64,000 nucleotides of DNA. It comes from Nitrosomonas ureae. Lineage in GTDB: Bacteria > Pseudomonadota > Gammaproteobacteria > Burkholderiales > Nitrosomonadaceae. Positions within the stretch are counted from its first letter, which is position 1; every line of letters begins with the position of its first letter. Below the pieces are notes generated by a model that did not search any database, was not told the origin of the DNA, and saw nothing but the letters and a program-made list of their open reading frames with translations. The stretch spans positions 1,488,001 to 1,552,000 of the forward strand of contig NZ_LT907782.1 of assembly GCF_900206265.1 (NCBI RefSeq), in the 5' to 3' direction. Below are positions 1 to 9,599 of the stretch, in pieces. Made by a program: the position numbers and the translations under genes.

Positions 1-709
1 AATATTCCTTGTACATATCTTCCGCGCTGTTTATACGAAAGCCAAGCTGAGCAAATCCAAGATCTTTGGTAGCAGCGTAATCTGTGGTAATGATAGGTTT
101 ACCGGTGCTGACGTTATATGTGCTATGAGGATGAGAAAGGCCTAGCGAGTGCCCCAATTCATGCACCAGAGTTTGCCGGGCTCGTGTATTTAAATCGAGT
201 GTTAAGTCACCGTTGAATTTTGGAGCATAAACGTTAAGAAAAATATCATTTGCCCCTCCTGTATAGTTAAACAGAAAATTATCGGAATTCCCTCCGGAAA
301 TTCCGGCAAAATTCACGTCCGAACGATAAATCCAGCCAATGTTGATATCGGAAACACCAGCCCTCCCAACGTCTTCAGGATTTGGCGTAACATCAATACT
401 GCTGGTAAAGCTGTCATAGTCCCCTAACCACTGAAAAGTAATATTTGCAAATTGCGAGTAGGTTTGCAGAATAGCCTGAATATTATTCTCCATACGGGTG
501 GTCCATGTAACCTCGTTCGTGCCACTCGTATAAAGTATTGGATTGAAACTGGAATAATTTGAATTCAGATAATCATCCCGGCTAAAATCATCCGAAACGG
601 AAACGTGGATGGTACCTCCGAATTTGTAATTGGATAAGCCGAATGCATCAAAGTTGAACATGGCTTTAGTGATAGCAGTATCCGGTGTATAAGCAATATT
701 GGTAGCCAT
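1..709 (-). CDS. Serralysin-like M10 zinc metalloprotease, N-terminal part (runs off the left edge)
   Basis: The frame is open from an ATG at 709 to base 1, giving 236 codons with no stop, so the gene continues outside the window. AGGAG lies 7 bases upstream of the ATG. Residues 183-187 are HELGH inside VHELGHSLGLSHPH, the HExxHxxGxxH zinc motif of metzincins, here in the form seen in serralysins. There is no N-terminal signal peptide, as expected for proteases exported by type I secretion through a C-terminal calcium-binding repeat domain. That domain and the Met-turn would lie beyond the edge. Family placement is firm from the motif. Secretion by type I is inference. Confidence 0.85.
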   Translation of the reverse strand, partial: MATNIAYTPDTAITKAMFNFDAFGLSNYKFGGTIHVSVSDDFSRDDYLNSNYSSFNPILYTSGTNEVTWTTRMENNIQAILQTYSQFANITFQWLGDYDSFTSSIDVTPNPEDVGRAGVSDINIGWIYRSDVNFAGISGGNSDNFLFNYTGGANDIFLNVYAPKFNGDLTLDLNTRARQTLVHELGHSLGLSHPHSTYNVSTGKPIITTDYAATKDLGFAQLGFRINSAEDMYKEY

Positions 710-1034
710 TTTTTCTCCTTTGCGACCTGATTTATCAAATCACAATCTGCACAACTAATTCAAGCACATAATGGCCGAAAACTTAAATCGCTCAATCGCA
801 TTGTCGGAATTTTCAGCTATCTTGGCGAGAGCTTTCCTTGCTTCACTTGATAAATACACCTCAGTTTAGCTAAACGAAAAAAATCTCTCGGGCGATTTCA
901 CAATAAATTCGAAGCTTATTTCCCGAAATTTATTACTTACCTACTTGCAAAAAATTATTGCGGATAATAAGTTTTGTCAGATTGCACAACTATCACTTCA
1001 TGCCGAATCGTTAAATTATATTTAATTAATCCGA
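710..1034. other. AT-rich intergenic stretch
   Basis: This 325-base gap separates two minus-strand genes. I see no ORF with a ribosome binding site. It should hold the promoter of the metalloprotease gene, but no convincing -35/-10 pair stands out. The only structure I can support is the hairpin listed separately at 949-975. Confidence 0.5.
949..975 (-). terminator. Probable intrinsic terminator downstream of roxA
   Basis: Read on the minus strand, a short AT-rich stem (TTATT pairing with AATAA, extended by AAAA/TTTT around a bulged C) closes a small loop and is followed by a run of T. It lies about 60 bases past the roxA stop. The stem is weak, so this is tentative. Confidence 0.4.
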
Positions 1035-2144
1035 TCAATCTTTAATCACTTCCACATATCCATTGACATACCACTGATAAAGCACTTCTTCAGTTTCTTC
1101 ATCCATAGAGAGGGGGGGTAATATTTCTTGATCATTAGCCAGCTTAATCAACACATGATATGCATCATCACCAACTTCAAAAATTTCACCATTCATAAAT
1201 AACTTATTGACTCCACTTAACATTCTACTTTTTAAGTTAAGTTGAACACCATTCTTCATAATTTGCCGTAGAAATAAATCCGAACTCAAGGGATTCGTCG
1301 GCTGTTCAAAAAAAACATGAGGTTTGGGTTCTGAAAGATAAATACCCAGAAAGTTTTGAATATCGGTGCGATTCCATTTAATCTTTTTCAGAATTGAATC
1401 TACCTGAGACAGCATTGCCACATTGATTTCTGATGGATAAACTTGCAATCGCAAATCAGGATCCGAATACCTGCCTTCCACAGTTAAGCCATCTTGTAAA
1501 TAAATCAAAAATTGCATCATTAACTCATGATAACTGGGTGCACGGAACCCGATGGAATAAGTCATACAATCAGTTTCAGCGATACCGTTATGGGCATATT
1601 TGGGAGGCAAATAAAGCATATCTCCAACATTAAGCACCCATTCTTGTTCCGGCAAGAAATTTTTCAATATCCTAAGCGGAGCATCGACAATAAATTCATC
1701 ATCCTGTTGAGAGGATATTTGCCAGCGCCTGGATCCCATACCCTGCAACAGAAACACATCGTAAGAATCAAAATGCGGTCCGATTCCGCCACCTTTAGGC
1801 GCGTAACTCACCATCAAATCATCCAGGCGAGCATGGGGAATAAAGCAAAATTTTTTCAACAAATCACGAGCGGAAGGGAGAAAATGATTTACTTCCTGTA
1901 CCAGTAAAGTCCATTGCTTTTTAGGCAGCTTGGTAAAGTCATACTCATTTAAAGGGCCATGCTGGAGATGCCATTTTCCCTTTTTATGAATAACTAGACG
2001 AGATTGCACATCTTCAGTACATGCGTACTTGATCAGCTCGTCGCGCGTTAACAAACCGTTAAACCCAGGTAATGCATTTTTGATCAGCAACGGTCGTTTC
2101 TGCCAGTAATCACTTAGGAAATCTTTGGGGGTAATTCCTCCCAA
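1035..2144 (-). CDS. roxA: JmjC/cupin ribosomal protein L16 arginine hydroxylase (YcfD/RoxA type)
   Basis: The protein is a 2-oxoglutarate/Fe(II) oxygenase of the family that hydroxylates an arginine of ribosomal protein L16. The iron-binding triad is visible as HFD near residue 124 and a second His near 185 in PPKYAHNGI. The N-terminal DYWQKRPLLI stretch is typical, and about 370 residues is the usual length. The start is unsure. The listed codon is a TTG without a Shine-Dalgarno, and the frame stays open upstream (ISLGGITP), so translation may begin at a rare start overlapping the end of msrA at 2164. Its position right behind msrA suggests a protein-repair or translation-related transcription unit. 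Confidence 0.85.
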   Translation of the reverse strand: MGGITPKDFLSDYWQKRPLLIKNALPGFNGLLTRDELIKYACTEDVQSRLVIHKKGKWHLQHGPLNEYDFTKLPKKQWTLLVQEVNHFLPSARDLLKKFCFIPHARLDDLMVSYAPKGGGIGPHFDSYDVFLLQGMGSRRWQISSQQDDEFIVDAPLRILKNFLPEQEWVLNVGDMLYLPPKYAHNGIAETDCMTYSIGFRAPSYHELMMQFLIYLQDGLTVEGRYSDPDLRLQVYPSEINVAMLSQVDSILKKIKWNRTDIQNFLGIYLSEPKPHVFFEQPTNPLSSDLFLRQIMKNGVQLNLKSRMLSGVNKLFMNGEIFEVGDDAYHVLIKLANDQEILPPLSMDEETEEVLYQWYVNGYVEVIKD

Positions 2145-2163
2145 TGAAATTGTCTTAATCTTG

Positions 2164-2817
2164 TTAATACCGAGTTCCCCACAATTCTTCCAAGCGTTTA
2201 TCCCGTCCGCAATTGTTCCGGTAATATTTATATCGCAACGGATTTTTCTGATAGTAATCCTGATGATACTCTTCGGCTCGATAAAATTCTGTCGCGGGTA
2301 AGATTTCAGTGACTACCGGCTTAGTAAATCTACCGGATTGATCAAGCATCTTTTTCGAGGTTTCAGCTTGTTCTTTTTGCTCAGAATCGCGATAAAAAAT
2401 TGCACTACGATATTGCGCACCGGTATCACAAAACTGTCGGCCAGGAGTTAGCGGATCAATGGTAAACCAATAGGCATCCAGTAGCTTGGAATAGTTGGTT
2501 TTTGTTTTATCAAAATAAACCATGACTGCCTCAACATGCCCCGTTTTTCCGACGACTACCTGCTCATAGGTTGGATTTGCAACGGTACCGCCAATATAGC
2601 CGGATATCGTCGATACCACGCCCGGCATCTTGTCAAAATCAGACTCGGTACACCAAAAACAGCCACCGGCAAAAATTGCAGTGTCTAAATTCTCATTTGT
2701 CAAATAAACAGATTCCGATTCAGCAATCATTGAATCAACTTGTTGGCACCCGCTCACGGATACAAATAACAAACTCACATACAAAAAATATCGTGAATAC
2801 AAAACTCGCTCCCACAT
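2164..2817 (-). CDS. msrA: Peptide methionine-S-sulfoxide reductase MsrA, predicted lipoprotein
   Basis: MsrA reduces the S-epimer of methionine sulfoxide in proteins. The catalytic motif GCFWC is at residues 52-56 (active Cys 53) and is followed by the usual GYIGG segment. The N-terminus has a hydrophobic stretch ending in VSVSGC, a lipobox with the acceptor Cys at 24, so the enzyme is probably membrane-anchored outside the cytoplasm, which is unusual because most MsrA proteins are cytosolic. It sits 4 bases after the ORF of msrB and shares the strand, so the two are probably co-transcribed and repair both epimers in the envelope. Confidence 0.93.
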   Translation of the reverse strand: MWERVLYSRYFLYVSLLFVSVSGCQQVDSMIAESESVYLTNENLDTAIFAGGCFWCTESDFDKMPGVVSTISGYIGGTVANPTYEQVVVGKTGHVEAVMVYFDKTKTNYSKLLDAYWFTIDPLTPGRQFCDTGAQYRSAIFYRDSEQKEQAETSKKMLDQSGRFTKPVVTEILPATEFYRAEEYHQDYYQKNPLRYKYYRNNCGRDKRLEELWGTRY

Positions 2818-2821
2818 AAAA

Positions 2822-3346
2822 TCATCCTCTGAGCGCTGGTAGTTGATCCGCTTGCCGGATAAATTTTAGCGCCACTCCATTATTGCACCATCGTTCATTT
2901 CTGGGTGGCGGGCCATCCTTAAAAACATGACCCTGATGTCCTCCACAACGCGCACAGTGATACTCTATTCGCAGAATAATCAATTTAAAATCACGCTTAG
3001 TACCAACGTGCCCAGAAATAGGTTGTGTAAAACTTGGCCATCCGCTTCCACTCTCATACTTATATTGACTTTCAAACAGAGGGAGATAGCATGCGGCACA
3101 TATGAAAGTTCCTTCTCTATGTTCGTGATTCAATTCACTGCTGTCTGGATCTTCGGTGTGCTCTTGGAACAATACCCGGAAAGCTTCTGGAGAAACTAAG
3201 CTACGCCATTCTTTAGGAGATTTCTTTAGCCGTTCAATTGGCACGCCATTAATGGTTATAGCAAATGACTGATCAGGAATTAAAAGCATTGTTATGGGTA
3301 ATGCAGTGGCTAAACTCATTCCCTGCAGAAAGGTGCGTCGATTCAT
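2822..3346 (-). CDS. msrB: Peptide methionine-R-sulfoxide reductase MsrB, Tat-type signal
   Basis: MsrB reduces the R-epimer of protein methionine sulfoxide. I place the start at the ATG at 3346, preceded by GAGGAA, rather than at an in-frame ATG at 3415. The mature N-terminus then begins MNRRTFLQG followed by a hydrophobic run ending in QSFA, a plausible twin-arginine signal peptide. Zinc cysteines form CxxC pairs at 83-86 and 131-134. The catalytic Cys is in RWCNN near 153, where RYCxN is more common. The protein is 174 residues. With the lipoprotein MsrA downstream it makes an envelope repair pair. Confidence 0.92.
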   Translation of the reverse strand: MNRRTFLQGMSLATALPITMLLIPDQSFAITINGVPIERLKKSPKEWRSLVSPEAFRVLFQEHTEDPDSSELNHEHREGTFICAACYLPLFESQYKYESGSGWPSFTQPISGHVGTKRDFKLIILRIEYHCARCGGHQGHVFKDGPPPRNERWCNNGVALKFIRQADQLPALRG

Positions 3347-3624
3347 AAGAAATTCCTCACAACATTGACATCGATACATAACAGACTGGCAAGCAATAAC
3401 AACTCGAAAATGCAATTTATTAATTCATCCTAGCACCATTGCCGCTTTAATCATTCCCGGAAAATCGTAAGCCTATTAACAATTCAAACAAATACTCATC
3501 AGTTCATTTGGTTTACTGAAATTTGATCTATTGGTTGGCACTAAGTTTCAGACATACTCCGCACCCTGCAGATTCCTCTACAAATCCTGTATCATCACGG
3601 TTTTAAGATTATATCTCAGCCTAC

Positions 3625-4593
3625 ATGAAAATAACTTTTCTGGAATTTGAGCAAAGTATTGCTGAATTTGAATCAAAAATTGAGGAATTACGTTTTGCAC
3701 AAGATGATTCTGCACTGGATATTTCAGCAGAAATCACTCGTTTACAAGCTAAAAGCCAATCTCTCACAAAGAATGTTTATGCAAAACTGACTCCCTGGCA
3801 AATCTCACAAGTGGCTCGACATCCGCAACGTCCGTATACACTTGATTATATCGAACACCTATTTACTGATTTCGAAGAATTACACGGTGATCGTAACTTT
3901 TCCGATGATCATGCAATCGTGGCCGGTCTGGCTCGTTTTAACGGGCAAGCTATCATGGTTATCGGACATCAGAAAGGACGCGACACGAGGGAAAAAATTT
4001 ACCGAAATTTTGGCATGCCCAAACCGGAAGGGTATCGTAAAGCCTTGCGTTTAATGTACTTGGCAGAAAAATTTTCTATCCCGTTAATTACTTTTATTGA
4101 TACTCCCGGAGCATATCCAGGAATCGATGCGGAAGAACGAGGGCAATCAGAGGCCATTGGCAAGAATCTCTATGTCATGGCGCAACTCAAAATTCCCATT
4201 ATTTGCGTAATTATTGGGGAAGGGGGTTCAGGGGGAGCCTTAGCAGTAGCAGTAGGTGATGTAATTCATATGTTGCAATATTCCACTTACTCGGTCATAT
4301 CTCCAGAAGGTTGCGCATCAATTTTGTGGAAAAGTGCGGACAAAGCACCAGAAGCAGCTGAGATTATGGGTATCACTGCTGATCGGCTAAAATCGTTTAA
4401 TTTAGTGGATAGTGTAATTAATGAACCTGTAGGTGGTGCTCACCGTGATTATCCGGCAACTATGCAGGCTGTAAAAAATGTTTTACAGGAATCCCTACGT
4501 AAACTCCAGGATCACTCTATCGAAACACTCTTAGAAAAGCGTCTGGAGCGGCTTATGGCCTATGGTTCATTCAAGGAAGTTAAAGTCGATTAA
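3625..4593 (+). CDS. accA: Acetyl-CoA carboxylase carboxyltransferase subunit alpha
   Basis: AccA carries out the carboxyl transfer from biotin to acetyl-CoA together with AccD, giving malonyl-CoA for fatty acid synthesis in the cytoplasm. The 322-residue length matches the family. The N-terminal helical EFEQSI/IEELR region, the HQKGRDT segment and the glycine-rich [10 protein letters not shown] oxyanion motif near residues 197-206 are all present. Downstream tilS starts inside the 3' end of accA, an arrangement common in proteobacteria. The neighbour msrB is divergent, so the 278-base gap upstream should contain the accA promoter. Confidence 0.97.
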   Translation: MKITFLEFEQSIAEFESKIEELRFAQDDSALDISAEITRLQAKSQSLTKNVYAKLTPWQISQVARHPQRPYTLDYIEHLFTDFEELHGDRNFSDDHAIVAGLARFNGQAIMVIGHQKGRDTREKIYRNFGMPKPEGYRKALRLMYLAEKFSIPLITFIDTPGAYPGIDAEERGQSEAIGKNLYVMAQLKIPIICVIIGEGGSGGALAVAVGDVIHMLQYSTYSVISPEGCASILWKSADKAPEAAEIMGITADRLKSFNLVDSVINEPVGGAHRDYPATMQAVKNVLQESLRKLQDHSIETLLEKRLERLMAYGSFKEVKVD

Positions 4594-5914
4594 TTTTCTG
4601 TGTAATGTTCGGAATACATTACTCGCTCACATCAAGCCGGGTGACCACTTAGCTGTCGCTCTGAGTGGTGGTGTTGATTCAGTTGTTTTGTTGCATGCAC
4701 TCGCCACTCTTTCTAGAGAAATGCATCTAACGCTATCCGCAGTACACATTAACCACGGAATAAGTAGCAATGCAACGCTCTGGAGTAAGTTTTGTTGTCA
4801 TTTATGTCATTCTTACGGTATCTCTATTTATATTGCTTATTTAAAAATCAAGAAAGAAACTGGTGAAAGTCTTGAAGCAAAAGCTCGAGAAGAACGATAT
4901 CGCGTATTTAGTCAAATACACGCAAATTATGTGGTATTAGCGCAACATTTAGATGATCAAGCAGAAACATTGTTATTACAATTACTTCGTGGCGCTGGCA
5001 TAAAAGGGTTATGTGGCATGCCTCCAGTCAGAAAACTATCGTCTCCAGCTATACCGCAAATATTACGCCCCTTACTAGAAATTTCTCGCGATGAAATAGA
5101 AAGTTATGGACGATTAAACAAATTGAACTGGATCGAGGACGAAAGTAATGACAGCATTATTTTCAATAGAAATTTTCTCCGTCACGAAATTTTACCGATA
5201 TTAAAAAAACGCTATCCTAATTATCCCAAAACATTGCTACGCACCAGTCGCCATTTCTCAGAAGCTTCATCGCTACTGGATGAATTAGCTGCGATGGATA
5301 ATGAAAATTGTATGGTTTCAGGAAAAATCCAAATTAGCAACATACGTATGCTTAGCTTTGCTCGCGCTAAGAATCTGCTCCGTTACAATCTGGCACAACG
5401 GGATATAACACTTCCAAGCACAGTAAAATTAGAAACCATTCTGCACCAGATTATGTCGGCAGGACCAGATAGCCACCCTTGCATCAGTTTCGGGAATACT
5501 GAAATTCGCTGTCACAAAGGCTCAATTTATATCTTATCCAGTAAAGCCTCTCTTTCAAGTTCTGCACGTTATATATGGAATGGAGAAAGCCATTTAGTAC
5601 TGGATCATTTTAACGGTACTATCTGCTTCACAAACGTAAAAAGCCAGGGTATCAGTCGAAAGAAAATATCGACTGAATTGATTACCGTTCGCTCACGTAA
5701 GGGTGGCGAACGTTTTATGCCAACCTGTAATCGTCCACGAAGAAGCTTGAAAAATTTGCTGCAAGAAGCATCAATTCCACCCTGGGAACGTAACACAATA
5801 CCTTTAATATTTTGTGGAGAAAAACTGATATGGGTTCCTGGTATCGGCATTGATTGTGAATTTCAAGTAAAATCGGATGAGTTCGGAATCTTACCTATAT
5901 GGCATCCTATGTAA
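4562..5914 (+). CDS. tilS: tRNA(Ile)-lysidine synthase
   Basis: TilS converts cytidine 34 of the CAU-anticodon tRNA-Ile to lysidine, changing its decoding from AUG to AUA. The ATP-binding PP-loop SGGVDS is at residues 35-40. [18 protein letters not shown] is the conserved N-type ATPase helix. A C-terminal tRNA-binding domain with RGGERFMP and [10 protein letters not shown] follows. The 450-residue length fits the long form of the enzyme. The start overlaps accA by 32 bases, and a GGAG lies at suitable distance. An alternative start inside the overlap cannot be excluded. Confidence 0.95.
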   Translation: MVHSRKLKSINFLCNVRNTLLAHIKPGDHLAVALSGGVDSVVLLHALATLSREMHLTLSAVHINHGISSNATLWSKFCCHLCHSYGISIYIAYLKIKKETGESLEAKAREERYRVFSQIHANYVVLAQHLDDQAETLLLQLLRGAGIKGLCGMPPVRKLSSPAIPQILRPLLEISRDEIESYGRLNKLNWIEDESNDSIIFNRNFLRHEILPILKKRYPNYPKTLLRTSRHFSEASSLLDELAAMDNENCMVSGKIQISNIRMLSFARAKNLLRYNLAQRDITLPSTVKLETILHQIMSAGPDSHPCISFGNTEIRCHKGSIYILSSKASLSSSARYIWNGESHLVLDHFNGTICFTNVKSQGISRKKISTELITVRSRKGGERFMPTCNRPRRSLKNLLQEASIPPWERNTIPLIFCGEKLIWVPGIGIDCEFQVKSDEFGILPIWHPM

Positions 5915-6005
5915 CAAACAACAAGAAATTATGTGCTTTGAATTACGGGTTTCCGTATTACAAGGATTGTCGTTCCGGATTACTTATTCTTTATAGGAAA
6001 GCAAA

Positions 6006-7061
6006 ATGATTTTTGTCACCGGAGGCGCAGGGTTTATTGGAAGTAATTTTGTTTTAGATTGGTTAACCCAATCTGATGAAAAAGTGGTAAATCTTGATAA
6101 ATTGACTTATGCTGGAAATCTAAAAAATTTACTGTCGGTAGCTAAAAATCCACGACATATCTTTATACAAGGAGATATTGCTGACACACAGCTTATCGAT
6201 CGAATATTAACGCAGTACCAGCCACGCGCAATTATTAACTTAGCTGCAGAAAGCCACGTCGACCGTTCAATTCATGGCCCCGAAGATTTTATTCAAACCA
6301 ATATCTTAGGAACATTTCGCTTATTGGAATCTGTTCGAACTTATTGGAATAATCTTTCAGTCGCCACAAAACAGAATTTCCGCTTTCTTCATGTTTCAAC
6401 CGATGAAGTTTATGGTTCATTAGCATCCAACGAGCCTGCATTCACAGAGAGTCATAGATATCAGCCCAATAGCCCTTATTCAGCCAGCAAAGCTTCCAGC
6501 GATCATTTAGTACGCGCGTTCTATCATACTTATGGTTTACCCGTACTTACCACAAATTGTTCAAACAATTACGGTCCCTTTCAATTTCCGGAAAAATTGA
6601 TACCACTAGTCATTGTTAATGCTCTGGCGCAAAAACCCTTGCCTATATATGGAGATGGCTTGCAAATTCGTGATTGGCTTTTTGTTTTGGATCATTGCAG
6701 CGCCATTCGCCGTATCCTAGAAGCAGGCACTCCAGGAGAAACTTATAATATCGGAGGCTGGAACGAAAAACCAAATATTGAAATCGTAAAAACGATATGT
6801 ACGATACTTGAAGAAATTTATCCAAAAGTAGTTTTTCATAATCTGATTACTTACGTCAAAGATCGCCCCGGTCATGATCGGCGTTACGCTATTAATGCCA
6901 TTAAGATCGAAAAAGAATTAAGCTGGAAACCGGCAGAAACATTTGAAACCGGAATTCGTAAAACCATTCACTGGTATCTTAATAATCAAGAATGGATAGC
7001 AGATATCCAGACCGGAACATACCGTGAGTGGATAAAAAAAAATTATAACGAGTCAAGATAA
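6006..7061 (+). CDS. rfbB: dTDP-glucose 4,6-dehydratase
   Basis: RfbB makes dTDP-4-keto-6-deoxyglucose, the second step of dTDP-L-rhamnose synthesis and a branch point to other deoxysugars. The extended SDR features are clear: TGGAGFIGS at residues 5-13 for NAD, STDEVYG near 130 with the catalytic Asp-Glu, and YSASK near 158-162. The 351-residue length is normal. AGGAAAG precedes the ATG. Its stop overlaps the rfbD start by one base, so the two are translationally coupled. The rfbA and rfbC partners are not in this window. Confidence 0.96.
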   Translation: MIFVTGGAGFIGSNFVLDWLTQSDEKVVNLDKLTYAGNLKNLLSVAKNPRHIFIQGDIADTQLIDRILTQYQPRAIINLAAESHVDRSIHGPEDFIQTNILGTFRLLESVRTYWNNLSVATKQNFRFLHVSTDEVYGSLASNEPAFTESHRYQPNSPYSASKASSDHLVRAFYHTYGLPVLTTNCSNNYGPFQFPEKLIPLVIVNALAQKPLPIYGDGLQIRDWLFVLDHCSAIRRILEAGTPGETYNIGGWNEKPNIEIVKTICTILEEIYPKVVFHNLITYVKDRPGHDRRYAINAIKIEKELSWKPAETFETGIRKTIHWYLNNQEWIADIQTGTYREWIKKNYNESR

Positions 7062-7972
7062 TGAGAATCTTACTTTTAGGCAAGAATGGACAGTTAGGAT
7101 GGGAACTACAACGAAGTCTAGCACCTTTAGGAGAACTTATTTCTTTAGATTCAACAAGTAGGGAATTGTGCGGTGATCTTTCTAATTTTAAGGGAATCAA
7201 ACAAACAATTCAAAAGACTGCGCCTAATATCATTGTTAATGCCGCAGCTTATACCGCCGTTGATAAAGCAGAAAATGAACCAGAATTAACACAAATTCTT
7301 AACGCAGAAGCGCCTAAGATATTGGCGCAAGGGGCAAAAGAACAAAATGCGAGGTTAGTTCATTATTCAACGGATTATGTTTTCAATGGTAATAGCAGTC
7401 AACCTTATGTTGAAACTGATACTGCTGATCCTCTAAATTATTATGGCAAAACAAAACTGGAAGGTGATGAAAATATAATGACATCAGGTTGCTCGCATTT
7501 GATATTCCGTACTAGCTGGATTTATGCAACTTTGGGAAGAAATTTCATCAAAACGATTCTTTGCTTGGCACAAAATCGGGATAAGTTAACCGTTGTGAAT
7601 GATCAGATAGGTTCTCCAACAAGCGCAGAATTAATCGCTGATATCACAGCGTATACGCTATTTACAGTAAAGTATAAACCCGAGATCTCCGGATTGTTTA
7701 ACCTAACAGCAAAGGGTTATACATCCTGGTACGAGTTCGCTAAATTTATTCTGGAACATGTTGAGAAAAGAAATCTCCCACTTAAAATTCACTCGACTTA
7801 CATAGATCCCATTTCAAGTGTTGAGTTTCCTTTACCAGCTAAACGACCTCTTAATTCATGCTTGAATACAAACAAATTGGAAAACACATTTCAATTAAGT
7901 TTGCCAGCTTGGCAAGTTGGCGTGTCCCGTATATTAACGGAGATATTGTGTAAAAGAACTTTAATTGAATAA
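7061..7972 (+). CDS. rfbD: dTDP-4-dehydrorhamnose reductase
   Basis: RfbD reduces dTDP-4-keto-L-rhamnose to dTDP-L-rhamnose with NAD(P)H. GKNGQLGWEL near residue 7 is the dinucleotide loop. STDYVFNG and YYGKTKLEG (about 126-134) carry the catalytic Thr/Tyr/Lys. It is complete at 303 residues and ends only about 15 bases before the terminal repeat of an IS21-type relic. That insertion may have separated it from further sugar genes, which is inference. Confidence 0.95.
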   Translation: MRILLLGKNGQLGWELQRSLAPLGELISLDSTSRELCGDLSNFKGIKQTIQKTAPNIIVNAAAYTAVDKAENEPELTQILNAEAPKILAQGAKEQNARLVHYSTDYVFNGNSSQPYVETDTADPLNYYGKTKLEGDENIMTSGCSHLIFRTSWIYATLGRNFIKTILCLAQNRDKLTVVNDQIGSPTSAELIADITAYTLFTVKYKPEISGLFNLTAKGYTSWYEFAKFILEHVEKRNLPLKIHSTYIDPISSVEFPLPAKRPLNSCLNTNKLENTFQLSLPAWQVGVSRILTEILCKRTLIE

Positions 7973-8145
7973 ACAAGCCACTATAATGTTGATACCGGTT
8001 TAAAATTGACCACCCATTACAGTAGAAAAATGGCCAAAGGGAAACAGAGCGGAGAATAGTAAGCATCTGTAGATAAGTGAACCGGATTGAGTTGGTTTTA
8101 CCTCCTGTTGAGGTTTTAGTTTAATTGTAATTTACTGCAAATCAG

Positions 8146-8397
8146 TCAGATTTTCTTCTGATGAGCATTTTTCTTTTTCTTGTTGCTGTATTCTGATCTC
8201 CGCACTGGCAGCGCTTTGTTTGTACCGGAGAAAGACTCATTACCAGTTTCAATAATGTGGCAATGGTGTGTGAATCGATCCAGAAGCGCGGTGGTCATTT
8301 TGGCATCGATAAAAACGTTACTCCATTCTGCGAATGCGAGGCTGGTGGTAATGATTATGCTGGTGCGTTCATACAGTCTGGAGAGTAAGTGAAACAA
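8146..8397 (-). pseudogene. istB: IstB-like transposition helper ATPase, C-terminal fragment
   Basis: The translation [19 protein letters not shown], followed by [18 protein letters not shown] and [10 protein letters not shown], is the characteristic C-terminal end of IstB, the AAA+ helper of IS21 elements. The N-terminal part with the Walker A motif is missing. Upstream sequence switches directly into the end of IstA, so roughly two thirds of istB is deleted. It is not expected to be functional. Confidence 0.82.
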
Positions 8398-8399
8398 TA

Positions 8400-9344
8400 A
8401 AGCACCTCCGGCTTGTTCAAGCAGTCATAGCGCGCTGTATCGACCTGCAGTTCTTCATTAAGTTTAAGCGTCGTTTCGACTGGTGCCGGCATGTCAGTTT
8501 GCTTCAGGCGTGCCAATACATTGGAGACATGCTCGGTACTGGGCACACCGCGGATTCCAACACCATCTCAACAACGGTGACCAGCACCGCTTCCAGCCCC
8601 TGCGTTGGCACCAGACTGAGTCCTTTTGCCATGATTCGATCAGCCTGCTGGGTTCTCTGCGCCGCAGCGCTGTCAGCAACTGCAGCAAAAGAATATGGGT
8701 AACTCGGCAAATGGGGCGCCGTTACGCAAGGCACCCAGCTTGTTCTCAATGACCAGAATATAAATGTTGCCAGTCATAACTGACTTAGTCGCCATCCAGC
8801 AGACGGATATGATAGGCTGTTATAAACGATTTCGATACGGTCGGCATACTGATGAACGGCTACCATCTGGTTAGCCAGACGACAAGGTACGGAATAACGG
8901 TTGCGCTGCAATGTAACCAGACACGTGCTGAATAATACGCGCATAATCCGGATCAAACAGGTAATGCGCCGTCATCGCAAAGAAACGCGTATTTACTACA
9001 CTTACTCTGTCCGTCTTGATTACGCCACTTACGGATAAAATCGCAAACAATGCTATAATCACCTGTATAGCCTTCGTTCAATATTTTTTTGAACAACGTC
9101 GACACCGCTGTGCGCCGATCCTTCTTCGGACGACGTGCATCTGCTTCTAGCGCCAACAGCAACTTGGATTCAAATAGTGTTAGCTTGCCGGCTTCTTCGC
9201 TCTCTGATATTTAACCACGCTGTCGTTTGGCGCTTTCAATCACTTCTTTATCGTATTCCGTAACAGACTCGTACAGCGCCAAATCTCATTAATTGACAAA
9301 TGTTCGCGGTAATACATCCACCGTATCTTTGCATACATAACCAT
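8400..9344 (-). pseudogene. istA: IstA-like IS21 transposase, broken by frameshifts and deletion
   Basis: A start at 9344 with AGAGGTG upstream gives an N-terminus (MVMYAKIRWMYYREHLS, then INEI) typical of IstA. Later blocks in other frames include LEADARRPKKDRRTAVSTLF, VACHRLANQMVAVHQYADRIEIVY-like sequence and the C-terminal end STEHVSNVLARLKQ with DTARYD. No frame spans the gene. Parts of the DDE catalytic core are absent or out of frame, so it is a dead transposase. Confidence 0.78.
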
Positions 9345-9599
9345 GGTAATCACCTCTTAAATTCTCTCGCCTAAAATTTTGGCAAGATACATAAGTTACC
9401 TGGTCAATTTTCAATCGGTACAACTAGGCTTCTAGTATCAAGTTTCATTCGGTGTCACCAACGCTAAGGAGGTATGGGACGATAAAATCACTGCTTTGAA
9501 TAACTGAATTTGATCTAACAGACACATCGTCAGATCGGGCCTGAATTACTACAAATAAATTCTATTTTTTGTGGCTACTGACATTTCTGTGATCATTTT

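Larger units (their letters stand above)
7987..9424 (-). mobile_element. Degenerate IS21-family insertion sequence
   Basis: Imperfect terminal inverted repeats are visible. The left end (7987-8011) contains taccggtttaaaattgacc and the right end (9402-9424, read in reverse) contains taccgattgaaaattgacc, 17 of 19 matching. Between them lie an istA pseudogene and an istB C-terminal fragment in the usual order on the minus strand. The element is about 1.4 kb whereas complete IS21 elements are about 2-2.5 kb, so a large internal deletion has occurred. I could not identify a convincing target duplication. Confidence 0.8.

Noticed and set aside
4600..5914. A start for tilS after the accA stop
   Set aside because: It would cut residues close to the PP-loop and lacks a good start codon; the overlapping ATG at 4562 fits better.
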